Shown here piece by piece: positions 1 to 8,777 of a DNA stretch of 64,000 nucleotides (positions within the stretch are counted from its first letter, which is position 1; every line of letters starts with the position of its first letter). The position numbers were made by a program, and so were the translations under genes. Location: positions 1,446,501 through 1,510,500 of the forward strand of contig NZ_CP061204.1 of assembly GCF_014621775.1 (NCBI RefSeq), given 5' to 3'. The notes under the pieces were generated by a model, which made no database searches, was not told where the DNA came from, and was given only the letters and a program-made list of their open reading frames with translations. Source of the stretch: Stenotrophomonas sp. 169. GTDB taxonomy: Bacteria; Pseudomonadota; Gammaproteobacteria; Xanthomonadales; Xanthomonadaceae.

Positions 1-1433
1 CCGGTGAAGCGCTCGATACGCGCGTGGCTGCGCAGCTGCCGATGGGCGATGGCCGCATCGAGGTGGCGTTCGGTGACCGTCTCGCCTTGGCCGCGCGCAC
101 CCACCAGGGCCAGACCGGCGTGCAGGTCACGCTGGGCAGCGCACGGGTCGACCGGGATCCGCCCGCCAGCGGCTTGGCGGTGAACGGCCGCAGCGGGTCG
201 CTGGACGCATTGGAGTGGATCGGACTGGCACGGGGTTCGGCTGCAGACAGCAGCGGTGGGGCAGGCAATGACCCCATGCCGCTGCGCTCGGTGGATGTGC
301 AGGTGGCGCAGTTGCTGCTGATCGGCGGGGTGTTCGAACAGACGCGACTGCAGTTGCGGCCGACCCTGGAATTCCTAGATGTGCGTCTGGATGGCCCTTC
401 GCTGGCCGGCCAGTTGCAGGTGCCCAGCGCCCGCGGCGGCACCATCAGTGGCGCCTTGCAACGCGTGCATTGGAAATCGCTGCCGGGCCCGGTGCAGCCC
501 CGTCCGCGCGACGGTGCGCCGATCGTGATGCCCGACGGGGAGGTGATGGCCGCGCGGGTGCAGGCCACGGCCAACGACACCGATCCGGCCGGCATCCCGC
601 CGTTGTCGCTGGACATCGCCGACCTGCAGTTCGGCAAGATCACGTTGGGCCAGGCGACACTGCGCACCCAGCCGGTGGCGAATGGACTGCGCGTGCAGCA
701 GCTGGATTTCCGCTCACCCAAGCAGGCCATCGACGTGCGCGGCGACTGGCTGGGCAAAGGGCCCGCAGCGCGTACCGCGCTGACCGCGCAGGTGCGCAGC
801 GAAGACCTCGGTGACCTGCTGCGTGACCTGGACTACGGCGGCCAGCTGCGCGGCGGCCAGGGCCGCATCGACCTGCAGGCCGGCTGGCAGGGCGGTCCCT
901 CTGATTTCCAGCTGGGCAACCTGCAGGGCACGATGACCGTCGATGCGCGCAATGGCCAGCTGTTGGAACTGGAGCCCGGCGCCGGGCGCGTGCTGGGCCT
1001 GCTCAGCATCACCCAGCTGCCGCGGCGGCTGATGCTGGACTTCCGCGACTTCTTCTCCAAGGGCTTCGCCTTCAACCAGATCGGCGGCACGCTGGCCTTC
1101 GCGGACGGGTCGGCCACCACCGACAAGGTGATGATCGAAGGGCCGGCGGCAAACATCCGCATCCGCGGCCGGACCGACCTGCGCAACCAGCAGTTCGACC
1201 AGACCATCGATGTCAATCCGCGCTCGGGCAACCTGCTGACCGTCGTCGGTGCGGTGGCCGGCGGCCCGGTGGGCGCCGCGCTGGGCGCGGCCACCAATGC
1301 GGTGCTGTCCAAGCCGCTGGGCGAGATCGGTGCCAAGACCTACCGGGTAACCGGGCCGTGGAAAGAGCCCAAGGTGGACGTGGTGGAGCGTGATGCCGCC
1401 GCGCCTCCGCCGCCCAAGCCGAAGGCGCGCTGA
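1..1433 (+). CDS. yhdP: YhdP-like AsmA/DUF3971 family protein, C-terminal part (5' end outside window)
   Basis: The reading frame is open from the first bases of the window, so this is the 3' part of a longer gene; about 476 codons are visible. YhdP-type proteins are very large, inner-membrane-anchored periplasmic AsmA-like proteins thought to help move phospholipids to the outer membrane. The visible part has the repetitive beta-rich look of that family, for example a [11 protein letters not shown] segment followed by a [17 protein letters not shown] stretch, which is the conserved C-terminal AsmA2-like signature. It ends in a Pro/Lys-rich tail. The next gene is tldD, the same neighbour yhdP has in enterobacteria, and this supports the call. 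The family is judged from motif and synteny; function is inferred. Confidence 0.85.
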   Translation, partial: GEALDTRVAAQLPMGDGRIEVAFGDRLALAARTHQGQTGVQVTLGSARVDRDPPASGLAVNGRSGSLDALEWIGLARGSAADSSGGAGNDPMPLRSVDVQVAQLLLIGGVFEQTRLQLRPTLEFLDVRLDGPSLAGQLQVPSARGGTISGALQRVHWKSLPGPVQPRPRDGAPIVMPDGEVMAARVQATANDTDPAGIPPLSLDIADLQFGKITLGQATLRTQPVANGLRVQQLDFRSPKQAIDVRGDWLGKGPAARTALTAQVRSEDLGDLLRDLDYGGQLRGGQGRIDLQAGWQGGPSDFQLGNLQGTMTVDARNGQLLELEPGAGRVLGLLSITQLPRRLMLDFRDFFSKGFAFNQIGGTLAFADGSATTDKVMIEGPAANIRIRGRTDLRNQQFDQTIDVNPRSGNLLTVVGAVAGGPVGAALGAATNAVLSKPLGEIGAKTYRVTGPWKEPKVDVVERDAAAPPPPKPKAR

Positions 1434-1503
1434 GCGCCTTCCTCCCTCACAACGGCGGCGCGGTGGCTTGCCAATGCCGCCATCCGCCCCCAGATTGAAG
1501 CCC

Positions 1504-2949
1504 ATGACCGATAACGCCCTGACCCTCGCTACCGACCGCCTGCTGCAGCCCGCCGGGCTGGATGCCGGCCTCCTGGAAAACACCTTCGGCCACCTGCTGG
1601 GCCCGGGCATCGACTTTGGTGACCTGTATTTCCAGCATGCCCGCCGCGAAAGCTGGAGCGTGGAAGACGGCATCGTCAAGGACGGTGCGCATTCCATCGA
1701 GCAAGGCGTCGGCGTGCGCGCGATTTCCGGTGAGAAGACCGGCTTCGCCTACTCCGATGACATCCACCGCGACGCATTGTCCAGTGCAGCGCAGTCCGCG
1801 CGCGCGATTTCGCGCGAGGGCGGGGCGCAGACCGGCAAGTCGCTGCTGCGCGGCGATGCGCGCGCGCTGTACCCCGCGCTGGATCCGGTGGACAGCCTGG
1901 GCAACGAAGCCAAGGTGGAGGTGCTGAAGCGGTTGGACAGCTACCTGCGCGCGGCCGACCCACGGGTGAAGCAGGTCACCGTCAGCCTGTCCGGCGGCGT
2001 GGACACCGTGCTGATCGCCCGCAGCGACGGCGTGCTGGGGGCGGATATCCGCCCGCTGGTACGCTTGAACGTGCAGGTGATCGTGGAGCAGGGCGGTCGC
2101 CGCGAATCCGGTTATTCCGGCGGTGGCGGTCGCTACGACTACACCGAGCTGTTCGCCAATGGCCGCCCGGAAGCCTTTGCCCGCGAAGCGCTGCGGCAGG
2201 CCTTGGTGAACCTGGAGGCCGTACCGGCCCCGGCAGGCGTGATGCCGGTGGTGCTGGGTCCGGGCTGGCCCGGTGTGCTGCTGCACGAAGCCGTGGGTCA
2301 TGGGCTGGAAGGTGACTTCAACCGCAAGGGCACCAGCGTGTACGCCGGTCGCCTGGGTGAGCGCGTTGCATCGCCCGGGGTGACCATCGTCGACGATGGC
2401 ACGCTGGAAGGTCGCCGTGGCTCGCTCAACATCGACGATGAGGGCCAGCGGACGCAGTGCACCACGCTGATCGAAGACGGCATCCTGGTCGGCTACATGC
2501 AGGACTCGCTCAACGCGCGGCTGATGGGCATGGCGCCGACCGGCAACGGCCGCCGCGAGTCCTTCGCGCACCTGACGATGCCGCGCATGACCAATACCTA
2601 CATGCGCGCCGGTCAGCACGACCCGCAGGAAATGATCCGTTCGGTGAAGAAGGGCCTGTACGCGGTCAATTTCGGCGGTGGCCAGGTCGATATCACCAGC
2701 GGCAAGTATGTGTTCACCGCGACCGAGGCTTACCTGATCGAAGACGGCCGCATCACCGCCCCGGTGAAGGGCGCCACGATCATCGGCAACGGTCCGGAGA
2801 CCATGCAGAAGGTGCGGATGATCGGCAACGATCTGGCACTGGATGCAGGCGTCGGCATCTGCGGCAAGGACGGCCAGAGTGTGCCGGTAGGCGTGGGCCA
2901 GCCCTCGCTGCTGATCGACGGACTCACTGTGGGTGGCACCCAGGCGTGA
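1504..2949 (+). CDS. tldD: Metalloprotease TldD
   Basis: TldD is the catalytic half of the cytoplasmic TldD/TldE(PmbA) zinc protease, which degrades unfolded peptides and matures some ribosomally made peptides such as microcin B17. The metal-binding HExxxH motif reads HEAVGH at about residues 261-266, in the usual family position. The chosen ATG gives 481 residues, the same length as E. coli TldD. Longer in-frame starts upstream would overlap the preceding gene and add an Arg/Pro-rich stretch unlike the family. Its partner gene pmbA lies 736 bp downstream, separated by the oppositely oriented yjgA. Confidence 0.96.
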   Translation: MTDNALTLATDRLLQPAGLDAGLLENTFGHLLGPGIDFGDLYFQHARRESWSVEDGIVKDGAHSIEQGVGVRAISGEKTGFAYSDDIHRDALSSAAQSARAISREGGAQTGKSLLRGDARALYPALDPVDSLGNEAKVEVLKRLDSYLRAADPRVKQVTVSLSGGVDTVLIARSDGVLGADIRPLVRLNVQVIVEQGGRRESGYSGGGGRYDYTELFANGRPEAFAREALRQALVNLEAVPAPAGVMPVVLGPGWPGVLLHEAVGHGLEGDFNRKGTSVYAGRLGERVASPGVTIVDDGTLEGRRGSLNIDDEGQRTQCTTLIEDGILVGYMQDSLNARLMGMAPTGNGRRESFAHLTMPRMTNTYMRAGQHDPQEMIRSVKKGLYAVNFGGGQVDITSGKYVFTATEAYLIEDGRITAPVKGATIIGNGPETMQKVRMIGNDLALDAGVGICGKDGQSVPVGVGQPSLLIDGLTVGGTQA

Positions 2950-2974
2950 TGCCTGCGGTGCTGAACCTGGGGAG

Positions 2975-2993
2975 CGCCGAGCCAGGCTCGGCG
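2975..2993. terminator. Palindrome between convergent tldD and yjgA (REP-type hairpin)
   Basis: This is a nearly gap-free hairpin, CGCCGAGCC-A-GGCTCGGCG, with a nine-base stem and a one-base loop. It lies in the 65-bp gap between the convergent tldD and yjgA stops. It has no T run on either side, so it may be a degenerate REP unit or a 3' mRNA-protecting stem rather than a true intrinsic terminator. Confidence 0.5.
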
Positions 2994-3014
2994 GCTTTCC
3001 CGCCCCGGCGGACC

Positions 3015-3617
3015 TCAGTCCTGGGCGTCTTCGGTCGCGTCGCTGCTTTCGTCAGCGTCCACGTCTTCGTCGCTGTCGGCCACGATCAACCCCAGCGCCG
3101 CCGGCAGCATCAACGCACGCAGCACCTGGAAGATCTCGCGGTACGCACGCGGCGGCTTGTTCTTCGCCTTTTCGGCCTGGGCATTGCGCACCAGCGTGCG
3201 CAGTTCCTGCCGGTCCGCCTGCGGATATTCGCCCAGCAGCTTGGACAGCGCCGCGTCACCGTCGTTCATCAGCTTCTCGCGCCAATCTTCGGCACGATGC
3301 ATCATCGCCACTTCGCGGCGACCGGTATCACTGTTGGCGTCCAGCGCCTCGCGGATCGCATCCAGCGCCGATTCTTCCTCGCGCCGCATGTGCTTGGCCA
3401 GGAACGCCAGTTGCCGCTTGTGCGCGATGTGCGCGGTGATGCGCTTGCATTCGGCGATGTGCGGCAGCAGATCCTCCGGCACCGGCAGGCGCGCCAGCTG
3501 CGCCGGTGTCAGCGAAACCAGCTTTTCGCCCAGCGCAAGCACGTCCAGCGCATCGTTGCGCTTCTGCTTGCGGCTTTTATCGTGGAATTCACCGGTTTCT
3601 TCGTCGCGTCCGCGCAT
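3015..3617 (-). CDS. yjgA: Ribosome biogenesis factor YjgA/DarP (DUF615)
   Basis: A 200-residue, highly charged helical protein of the YjgA (DarP) family, which associates with late 50S ribosomal precursors and promotes their maturation. Recognisable family features are the N-terminal [19 protein letters not shown] segment, the [15 protein letters not shown] run, and a central Arg/Lys-rich helix. The C-terminus carries an acidic D/E tail. The ATG at 3617 was chosen because the family begins right at this charged motif; an upstream in-frame ATG would overlap the divergent pmbA start. It is transcribed divergently from pmbA across a 68-bp gap and convergently with tldD, an arrangement common in Xanthomonadaceae. 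Confidence 0.92.
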   Translation of the reverse strand: MRGRDEETGEFHDKSRKQKRNDALDVLALGEKLVSLTPAQLARLPVPEDLLPHIAECKRITAHIAHKRQLAFLAKHMRREEESALDAIREALDANSDTGRREVAMMHRAEDWREKLMNDGDAALSKLLGEYPQADRQELRTLVRNAQAEKAKNKPPRAYREIFQVLRALMLPAALGLIVADSDEDVDADESSDATEDAQD

Positions 3618-3685
3618 CGTCTTTCCTACTTTCGTAAATACGTCGCCCGGCGCCGTGCCGGGCCCAACCTGTACAGGATAAAGCA

Positions 3686-5059
3686 TTGAACGTCATCGCC
3701 CCTGAAGCGGCCGTTGCCACTGGCCCCGAGGCCCGGCTGGAACAGCTGGCCGACATTTCCCAGCAGTTGCTGGACCATGCGCGCCGACTGGGCGCCAGCC
3801 AGGCCGAGGTGTCCTGCAGCGAGGATCGCGGGCTGGATGTGAATGTCCGCCTGGGCGAAGTGGAGACAGTGGAATCCACTGCCGACCGCGGCATCGCGGT
3901 CACGGTGTACTTCGGCAAGCGCAAGGGCAGCGCCAGCACCGCCGATCTGCAGCCGTCCAGCCTGGTGGCCACGGTGGAGCAGGCCTGCGCCATTGCCCGC
4001 CACACCGAAGATGACGTCGCGTCCGGTCTGGCGGATGCCGAGCTGATGGCCCGTGAATTCCCGGATCTGGATGGCTGGCACCCGTGGGCGCTGCAGGCCG
4101 AGCACGCCATCGACCTGGCGCTGGCCTGCGAAGCGGCCGGCCGCGAGAGCGATGCCCGCATCAGCAATACCGACGGCGCCTCGGTGTCCACCGGGCAGAG
4201 CCTGTCGGTGTATGCCAACTCGCACGGTTTCTTCGGCCGCGAGCGCGGTACCCATCATTCCATGAGCGTGGCCCTGATCGCCGGCCACGGCGATGGCATG
4301 CAGCGGGACGGCTGGTACACCAGTGCGCTGGCCCGTGAGGACCTCGAGGACGGCGCGGCCGTTGGGCGCAAGGCGGCCGAGCGCACCATCGCCCGATTGC
4401 AGCCGCGCTCGTTGGCGACGGCCAGCATGCCGGTACTGTTCGCCCCGGAAGTGGCGCGCAGCCTGATCGGGCACCTGCTGTCGGCGGTGTCCGGTGGGGC
4501 GCTGTACCGCGAAGCCAGCTTCCTGCTGGACAGCGTGGGCACGACGCTGTTCCCTTCCTGGATGCAGATCGACGAGCTGCCGCACCTGCGCCGTGGTCGC
4601 CGATCGGCCGCGTTCGATGGCGACGGTGTGGCCACCCGCACCTCGGCCATCGTGCGTGATGGCGTACTGCAGCGTTACATCCTTGGCAGCTATTCGGCAC
4701 GCAAGCTGGGCCTGCAGACCACCGCCAATGCCGGCGGCGTGCACAACCTGCAGATCGCCGCCAGCGAAGCGGGCCTGGACATGCGGTCGATCGCCCGGCA
4801 GATGGGCAATGGCCTGCTGGTGACCGAGCTGATGGGGCAGGGCGTCAATGCCGTGACCGGTGACTACTCGCGCGGCGCCGGTGGCTTCCGCGTGGAGAAC
4901 GGCGAGATCCTGTACCCGGTGGACGGCATCACCATCGCCGGCAACCTGCGGGAAATGTTCCAGTCCATCGAGGCGATCGGCAGTGACATCGACCCCCGCT
5001 CGCACGTTTCGATGGGCTCGCTGCTGGTCGGAAAAATGACGGTGGCCGGTAACGATTGA
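3686..5059 (+). CDS. pmbA: Metalloprotease PmbA/TldE
   Basis: PmbA (TldE) is the non-metal-binding partner of TldD in the heteromeric cytoplasmic protease. The protein has 457 residues, close to the roughly 450 typical of PmbA, and lacks the HExxxH motif, as expected for this half. Family landmarks include the [16 protein letters not shown] segment, the [16 protein letters not shown] motif and the C-terminal I-A-G-N-L-R-E-M-F segment. The only start that does not truncate the N-terminus is a TTG at 3686, preceded by an AGGATAAA stretch that can act as a weak ribosome-binding site. The TTG start is inferred and could be off by a few codons. Confidence 0.95.
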   Translation: MNVIAPEAAVATGPEARLEQLADISQQLLDHARRLGASQAEVSCSEDRGLDVNVRLGEVETVESTADRGIAVTVYFGKRKGSASTADLQPSSLVATVEQACAIARHTEDDVASGLADAELMAREFPDLDGWHPWALQAEHAIDLALACEAAGRESDARISNTDGASVSTGQSLSVYANSHGFFGRERGTHHSMSVALIAGHGDGMQRDGWYTSALAREDLEDGAAVGRKAAERTIARLQPRSLATASMPVLFAPEVARSLIGHLLSAVSGGALYREASFLLDSVGTTLFPSWMQIDELPHLRRGRRSAAFDGDGVATRTSAIVRDGVLQRYILGSYSARKLGLQTTANAGGVHNLQIAASEAGLDMRSIARQMGNGLLVTELMGQGVNAVTGDYSRGAGGFRVENGEILYPVDGITIAGNLREMFQSIEAIGSDIDPRSHVSMGSLLVGKMTVAGND

Positions 5060-5144
5060 TGTCGTGAATGGCGTACTCTTGCCGGGCTGCGACGGCCTGC
5101 GGGGAGCGGGCCACGCTGACCCATTACCTTAAAAGGAGTTTTCC

Positions 5145-5528
5145 ATGAGCGAATTCGACAACGTCACCGCCCCGCCGCCGCCGCCGACCAGCCTGGATCC
5201 GGCCCCGGCCGATCAGCGCACCATGGCACTGGCTGCCCACCTGCTGGGTATCTTCACCTGGTTCATCGGCGCGCTGGTCATCTGGCTGATCAACAAGGAT
5301 GACGCCAGCAAGGCCTTCGTCACCGACCAGGCCAAGGAAGCGCTGAACTTCCAGATCACCATCGCCATCGCCATGGCGATCTGCGTAGTGCTGATGATCG
5401 TCTTCATTGGCGCGCTGTTGATGCCGGTGGTCGGCGTGCTGAACGTGGTGTTCTGCATCATCGCTGCAGTGAAGGCCAACAACGGCGAAGCGTACCGCTA
5501 CCCGTTCACCCTGCGCCTGATCAAGTAA
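5145..5528 (+). CDS. DUF4870 (Tic20-like) small membrane protein
   Basis: A 127-residue membrane protein. An N-terminal Pro-rich segment is followed by three hydrophobic segments (about residues 28-45, 65-85 and 88-105) with an intervening cytoplasmic F-V-T-D-Q-A-K-E-A-L-N-F-Q motif, which is the signature of the DUF4870 family. The molecular function of the family is unknown. A strong AAAAGGAG ribosome-binding site precedes the ATG, and an intrinsic terminator follows 24 bases after the stop, so it is probably a monocistronic transcript. Confidence 0.88.
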   Translation: MSEFDNVTAPPPPPTSLDPAPADQRTMALAAHLLGIFTWFIGALVIWLINKDDASKAFVTDQAKEALNFQITIAIAMAICVVLMIVFIGALLMPVVGVLNVVFCIIAAVKANNGEAYRYPFTLRLIK

Positions 5529-5551
5529 TCCTGTTCCTGTGGAGCAGACGA

Positions 5552-5578
5552 CGCCCGGCACTGCCGGGCGTTTTTTTT
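5552..5578 (+). terminator. Intrinsic terminator of the DUF4870 gene
   Basis: A GC-rich stem, CGCCCGGCA paired with TGCCGGGCG, is followed at once by eight T residues. This is a textbook rho-independent terminator just after the stop at 5528. Confidence 0.93.
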
Positions 5579-5591
5579 GCCCGCAGCCCCA

Positions 5592-5668
5592 GCTACACGT
5601 ACCCCAGGCTACACGTACCCCCGGTCGCGTATCCCCGGTCACGTACCCCCAGGTCACGTACGCCCGGT
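5592..5668. repeat. Degenerate short tandem repeat, about 5 units of 14-17 bp
   Basis: Five imperfect copies of a unit close to CACGTACCCCCGGT lie head to tail and run directly into a GTAG-type REP palindrome at 5666. The unit contains the CCCGGTAG boundary of the REP, so the array may have grown by slippage at the REP edge. It lies in an otherwise empty 259-bp intergenic gap. No gene was seen in it. Confidence 0.75.
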
Positions 5669-5690
5669 AGAGCCGACTTCAGTCGGCTGC
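5666..5690. repeat. GTAG-type REP palindrome (SMAG-like)
   Basis: The GGTAG head is followed by the inverted arms GCCGACT and AGTCGGC around a TC loop. The same 20-odd-base element recurs at 11856, 37210 and 58330, so it is a dispersed genomic family. Confidence 0.9.
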
Positions 5691-5787
5691 CGTTGCCGCT
5701 GTTGCTGCCGTTGCCGCCGTGGCGTCCCCCCCATTGTCGACCCCGTACCGCTGACCTACCATCCGAGATCTTCATGGAGGAGCGAGC

Positions 5788-6090
5788 ATGAGCAGGACCG
5801 GTATCGCGTTTTGCGTTCTCTACATGGCCATCGCCGCTGTCTTCATCTCCGCTGCCGACGACGCCGGCGGCGACCACAAAGGGCGATTCGTTGCATTGCA
5901 ATTGCCGCTCGTACTGCAGATGAACGCGTTGGAACTGGTCGGACTGCGCGACTGGTTCTCTGGCACCTCGTGGGTGCAGGCGTACATACGAATCGGCAGC
6001 CTGACGCTGGTCGTCCTTTACTTCGCCGGGTGGGGCCTCAGCCGACTCGTCCGCGCACAGCTGGCGCGGGAAAAGAAGGACGCTGGTTAG
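5788..6090 (+). CDS. Hypothetical small membrane protein
   Basis: A 100-residue protein of unrecognised family. It has two hydrophobic stretches (about residues 6-22 and 70-84) and a basic Arg/Lys C-terminal tail, so it is probably an inner-membrane protein with two transmembrane segments and a roughly 45-residue periplasmic or cytoplasmic loop. A very good ribosome-binding site (GGAGG, seven bases before the ATG) supports it as a real gene. No operon partner is evident: it follows a terminator and REP element and is convergent with the gene at 6146. No function can be proposed. Confidence 0.7.
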   Translation: MSRTGIAFCVLYMAIAAVFISAADDAGGDHKGRFVALQLPLVLQMNALELVGLRDWFSGTSWVQAYIRIGSLTLVVLYFAGWGLSRLVRAQLAREKKDAG

Positions 6091-6145
6091 GCCGTGATCT
6101 GCCTGTTCTGCGCCTCGATGCGACACATCGTGGGTGCAGCAGGCA

Positions 6146-6556
6146 TCAGTCCGCGTGGCATGGCTGGGCAGCTTTCATCAACGCACGTCCGGATACGATC
6201 AAGCCCTCGACCAGATGCTCGCTGAGCACGCCTTCGTGATCTCCCTCATGGCGGGCGAGTTGCACCGCATGCAGGATCTCGAAAATCGAGGCCAGTCCCT
6301 GCAGGATGCCCGGCGAAACGGGCACCTCGCTTCGGCGTTGCATGTCAGCGAGCCGGTCCGCGTCTGATAGGGGAGGCGGGGCGCGAACATCGCCCACCAA
6401 CTGAAGGTGCGGCACGCGCACGGTGGCCAGACACTCCCGTTCGTAGGCCTCAAGCGTGTGCTCGAGCTGCCTGATGATCCGGGGCGGGAACTGGTACATG
6501 CGGTCGCCGAGCAACGCGTACAGGCGCTGCGCATCAGGCGGGTGGGTCGTCTCCAT
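6146..6556 (-). CDS. Hypothetical soluble protein, 136 residues
   Basis: An acidic, mostly helical protein without signal peptide or membrane segment. The ATG at 6556 is preceded by GAGGT at the right distance for a ribosome-binding site. Codon use in this frame looks like that of real genes, with G/C at most third positions. I do not recognise the family. It stands alone, convergent with the small membrane protein at 5788 and divergent from the long non-coding stretch before the tetR-like gene, so context says nothing about its role. The frame on the other register of the same strand is less convincing because it lacks a ribosome-binding site. Confidence 0.6.
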   Translation of the reverse strand: METTHPPDAQRLYALLGDRMYQFPPRIIRQLEHTLEAYERECLATVRVPHLQLVGDVRAPPPLSDADRLADMQRRSEVPVSPGILQGLASIFEILHAVQLARHEGDHEGVLSEHLVEGLIVSGRALMKAAQPCHAD

Positions 6557-6960
6557 CCGGGTACCTCACATGGCGTGTAACCACCCGCGCCGAGGCGCGA
6601 GGTGGCGGGCGATGCGGGTTGGCGTACCGGGAGAAAATACCAAAGAACCGGCGGATCATGGACCCCCACACAGCGCCCGCCGTATGACCGGAGAGCAGTG
6701 CAGTTCATTCTCCGCCGTGCCCGGAGGCAAAACAGAGTTCCGTTGGTAAATTCTTACTCAGGACGCCAATCCCGGCTGCAGCCTTTCGGCTTCAGCACGC
6801 ACATCGTGCGCATGCCATCCGCCAGCGTCCATGAGCAAAGTTGTGGAGTTGTGCGCCGCGACACATGGCTGAGGTGTGTCTACGACCGGCCGGTCGCCCG
6901 GTTGCACCGAGCCGATATGCCCACCGCGCGATGTCAGATGAGCTCACTTGCGACCCCAAC
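6557..6960. other. Gene-free stretch upstream of the TetR-family gene
   Basis: About 400 bp with no convincing coding region on either strand. It is less GC-rich than its surroundings in the middle (6640-6760). It holds a small hairpin, GACACA/TGTGTC, at about 6861-6881 with a nine-base loop, and a GACCGGCCGGTC palindrome at 6889-6900. It may include the promoter of the leftward hypothetical gene and the distal control region of the rightward efflux operon. Nothing more can be said from sequence. Confidence 0.5.
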
Positions 6961-6994
6961 CTAACACTGTTAGATTCGCCCCTAACAACGTTAG
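6961..6994. promoter_or_regulatory. Twin palindromic operators of the TetR-family repressor
   Basis: Two identical-arm palindromes, CTAAC-ACT-GTTAG (6961-6973) and CTAAC-AAC-GTTAG (6982-6994), lie 21 bp apart centre to centre, exactly two helical turns, and just 12 bp before the tetR-like start codon. Such paired dyads before a TetR gene and its efflux operon are the expected binding sites of two repressor dimers on the same DNA face. That TetR-family regulators autoregulate this way is family knowledge; the specific binding is inferred. Confidence 0.8.
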
Positions 6995-7006
6995 GTAAGG
7001 CTGTCC

Positions 7007-7639
7007 ATGCGCCAGGCAATCGCCCGGGAACACATCGTCGAGGCCGCCTTTCTGATCCTCGACGAGGCGGGTCTGGAGGGCCTTACCCTGCGCAAAGTGG
7101 CCTGCTCGCTGGGCATCCGCGCGCCGTCGCTTTACTGGCACTTCAAGAGCAAGCAGGCGCTGATCGACGCCATGGCCGACGCGATGATCGCCGACGTGGC
7201 GCGGGTGATCCCTGACGGCCAGCCTTGGCGGCAGACCCTGCTGCAGATCGCCCGCGAGTTCCGTCTGGCCTTCAAGGCGCGCCGCGATGGTGCGCGCGTC
7301 TATGTGGGGACCTTCCTCGCCACTGAGAACATGCTGCGGGTGGCCGAGGCAAGCATTGCCGCGCTGGTCGGCGCGGGCGCGCCGGTGCCTTTCGCTGCAA
7401 CCACCGGGATGGATCTCGTTTACTACACGATGGGCTTCGTCATCGAAGAACAATCGTGGCCGGGCGACGGCAGCATGGAAGCGCTGGGCGCGACCTTCAT
7501 GGCATTGGCCGAAGCCCGTTTCCCACGCTGCTGGCAGGCCCGCGACATCTGGCGTGAAGTCGATTTCGACGCCCGCTTTGAACAAGGGCTGGGCCTGATG
7601 CTGGATGGCATCGAACTGCGCCTTGCCCGCGCCTCCTGA
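7007..7639 (+). CDS. TetR/AcrR-family transcriptional repressor of the downstream RND efflux genes
   Basis: A 210-residue regulator with a classic N-terminal TetR helix-turn-helix (about residues 7-53, including L-T-L-R-K-V-A and the recognition-helix region A-P-S-L-Y-W-H-F-K-S-K). The C-terminal all-helical domain resembles the tetracycline-repressor type ligand domain (TetR_C_1-like). It sits immediately before a membrane-fusion protein and RND transporter on the same strand, and two matched palindromes overlap its promoter region, so it most likely represses itself and the pump until a ligand binds. The TetR-MFP-RND order without an outer-membrane gene recalls smeGH-type loci of S. maltophilia, but the orthologue cannot be fixed from sequence alone. 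Confidence 0.9.
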   Translation: MRQAIAREHIVEAAFLILDEAGLEGLTLRKVACSLGIRAPSLYWHFKSKQALIDAMADAMIADVARVIPDGQPWRQTLLQIAREFRLAFKARRDGARVYVGTFLATENMLRVAEASIAALVGAGAPVPFAATTGMDLVYYTMGFVIEEQSWPGDGSMEALGATFMALAEARFPRCWQARDIWREVDFDARFEQGLGLMLDGIELRLARAS

Positions 7640-7679
7640 CTGCATCCCTCTCCGCTGTTCTGACCCGGAAATCCCCCTC

Positions 7680-8777
7680 ATGCGTGCACCCTTCGTGCGT
7701 GTTACCCCTCTGCTCCTGATCGCGATCCTGCTCAGCGCATGCGCTGGCAAGGAGGACACGACTGCCGAGGCCGCGGCGGCAACCTCGGCGTTGCCGGTTT
7801 CGCTGGCTACGGCGGAGCAGCAGGTGATGGCGCGCACCGTGCTGGTGTCCGGCCCGGTCACCGCGTATGAGGAAATGCAGTTGGGCGTGGAGATCAGCGG
7901 TCAGCGCGTTACCGCGTTGCCGGTGGATGTCGGCCAGTGGGTAAAGAAGGGGCAGGTACTGCTGCAACTGGACCATCGCACGCTGGACAGCGAACTGGCA
8001 CAGGCCGACGCATCGCTCAAGCAGGCACAGGCCGCGCAGGAACTGGCCCGCCTGAACTTCGATCGCAGCGAGAAGCTGGCTGCCCAGCAACTCATCAGTG
8101 CCAGCAGCCTGGATGAACTGCGGGCCAGCCGCATCAATGCCGAAGCGCAGACCGCGACCGCGCGCGCCGCGCGCGATGCGGCCCGCCTGCGCCGCGAGTT
8201 CGCCGATCTGCGTGCCCCGGCCGATGGACTGATCTCCAAGCGGCTGGTGCAGCCGGGCCAGGTGGTGTCGGCCGGCACCGAACTGCTACGCCTGATCCGC
8301 GATGGTCGGTTGGAGTGGCGTGCCGAGCTGCCGGAAAACCAGCTCGCCGATGTGGCGGTCGGCAATGCGATCGAGTTGCCTTACGCAGGGCAGGTGGTCA
8401 CCGGCCGCATCCGTGCGGTCACTCCGGGGGTGGATGCACAGACGCGCACCGGCACGTTGTACGCCGACCTGCCCACGCCCGGTCCCCTCAAGCCCGGCGT
8501 CTTCGTCGAAGGCCGCATCGTCACCGGCGACGGCGAGGTGCTGACCATTCCGACCGCGGCGATCGTGCAGCGTGATGGCCACAGCTATGTCTTCAGCGTG
8601 AGCGACACGCAGCAGGCAGCGCGCCTGCGGGTACGTACCGGACAGGCCGTGGAAGGCCGCACCGCGATCCTCGACGGCCTGAAGGCGGGCGACAAGGTGG
8701 TGGTGGAGGGCGCTGGTTTCCTCGGCGAGGGGGATCGCGTGCGCGTGGTCAGCGCGGCGAAGGCGGCCGCACGATGA
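7680..8777 (+). CDS. RND efflux periplasmic adaptor (membrane-fusion) lipoprotein
   Basis: A 365-residue HlyD/AcrA-type periplasmic adaptor that links an RND pump to an outer-membrane channel. The N-terminus is a lipoprotein signal ending in L-S-A-C-A, with the lipobox cysteine near residue 21. There follow a biotinyl-lipoyl-like half (G-Q-W-V-K-K-G-Q-V-L-L-Q-L-D), an alpha-helical hairpin rich in Ala/Gln/Arg (about residues 95-170), the second lipoyl half (A-P-A-D-G-L-I-S-K-R) and a beta-barrel/membrane-proximal region. The ATG at 7680 was chosen because it starts the signal peptide; upstream in-frame starts would overlap the regulator gene. Its stop overlaps the RND start by four bases, indicating translational coupling. 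Confidence 0.94.
   Translation: MRAPFVRVTPLLLIAILLSACAGKEDTTAEAAAATSALPVSLATAEQQVMARTVLVSGPVTAYEEMQLGVEISGQRVTALPVDVGQWVKKGQVLLQLDHRTLDSELAQADASLKQAQAAQELARLNFDRSEKLAAQQLISASSLDELRASRINAEAQTATARAARDAARLRREFADLRAPADGLISKRLVQPGQVVSAGTELLRLIRDGRLEWRAELPENQLADVAVGNAIELPYAGQVVTGRIRAVTPGVDAQTRTGTLYADLPTPGPLKPGVFVEGRIVTGDGEVLTIPTAAIVQRDGHSYVFSVSDTQQAARLRVRTGQAVEGRTAILDGLKAGDKVVVEGAGFLGEGDRVRVVSAAKAAAR

Noticed and set aside
6199..6708. A longer alternative frame on the minus strand over the hypothetical gene at 6146
   Set aside because: It is Cys/Arg/Trp-rich with poor codon pattern and no ribosome-binding site. The 136-residue frame has a GAGGT site and better codon use.
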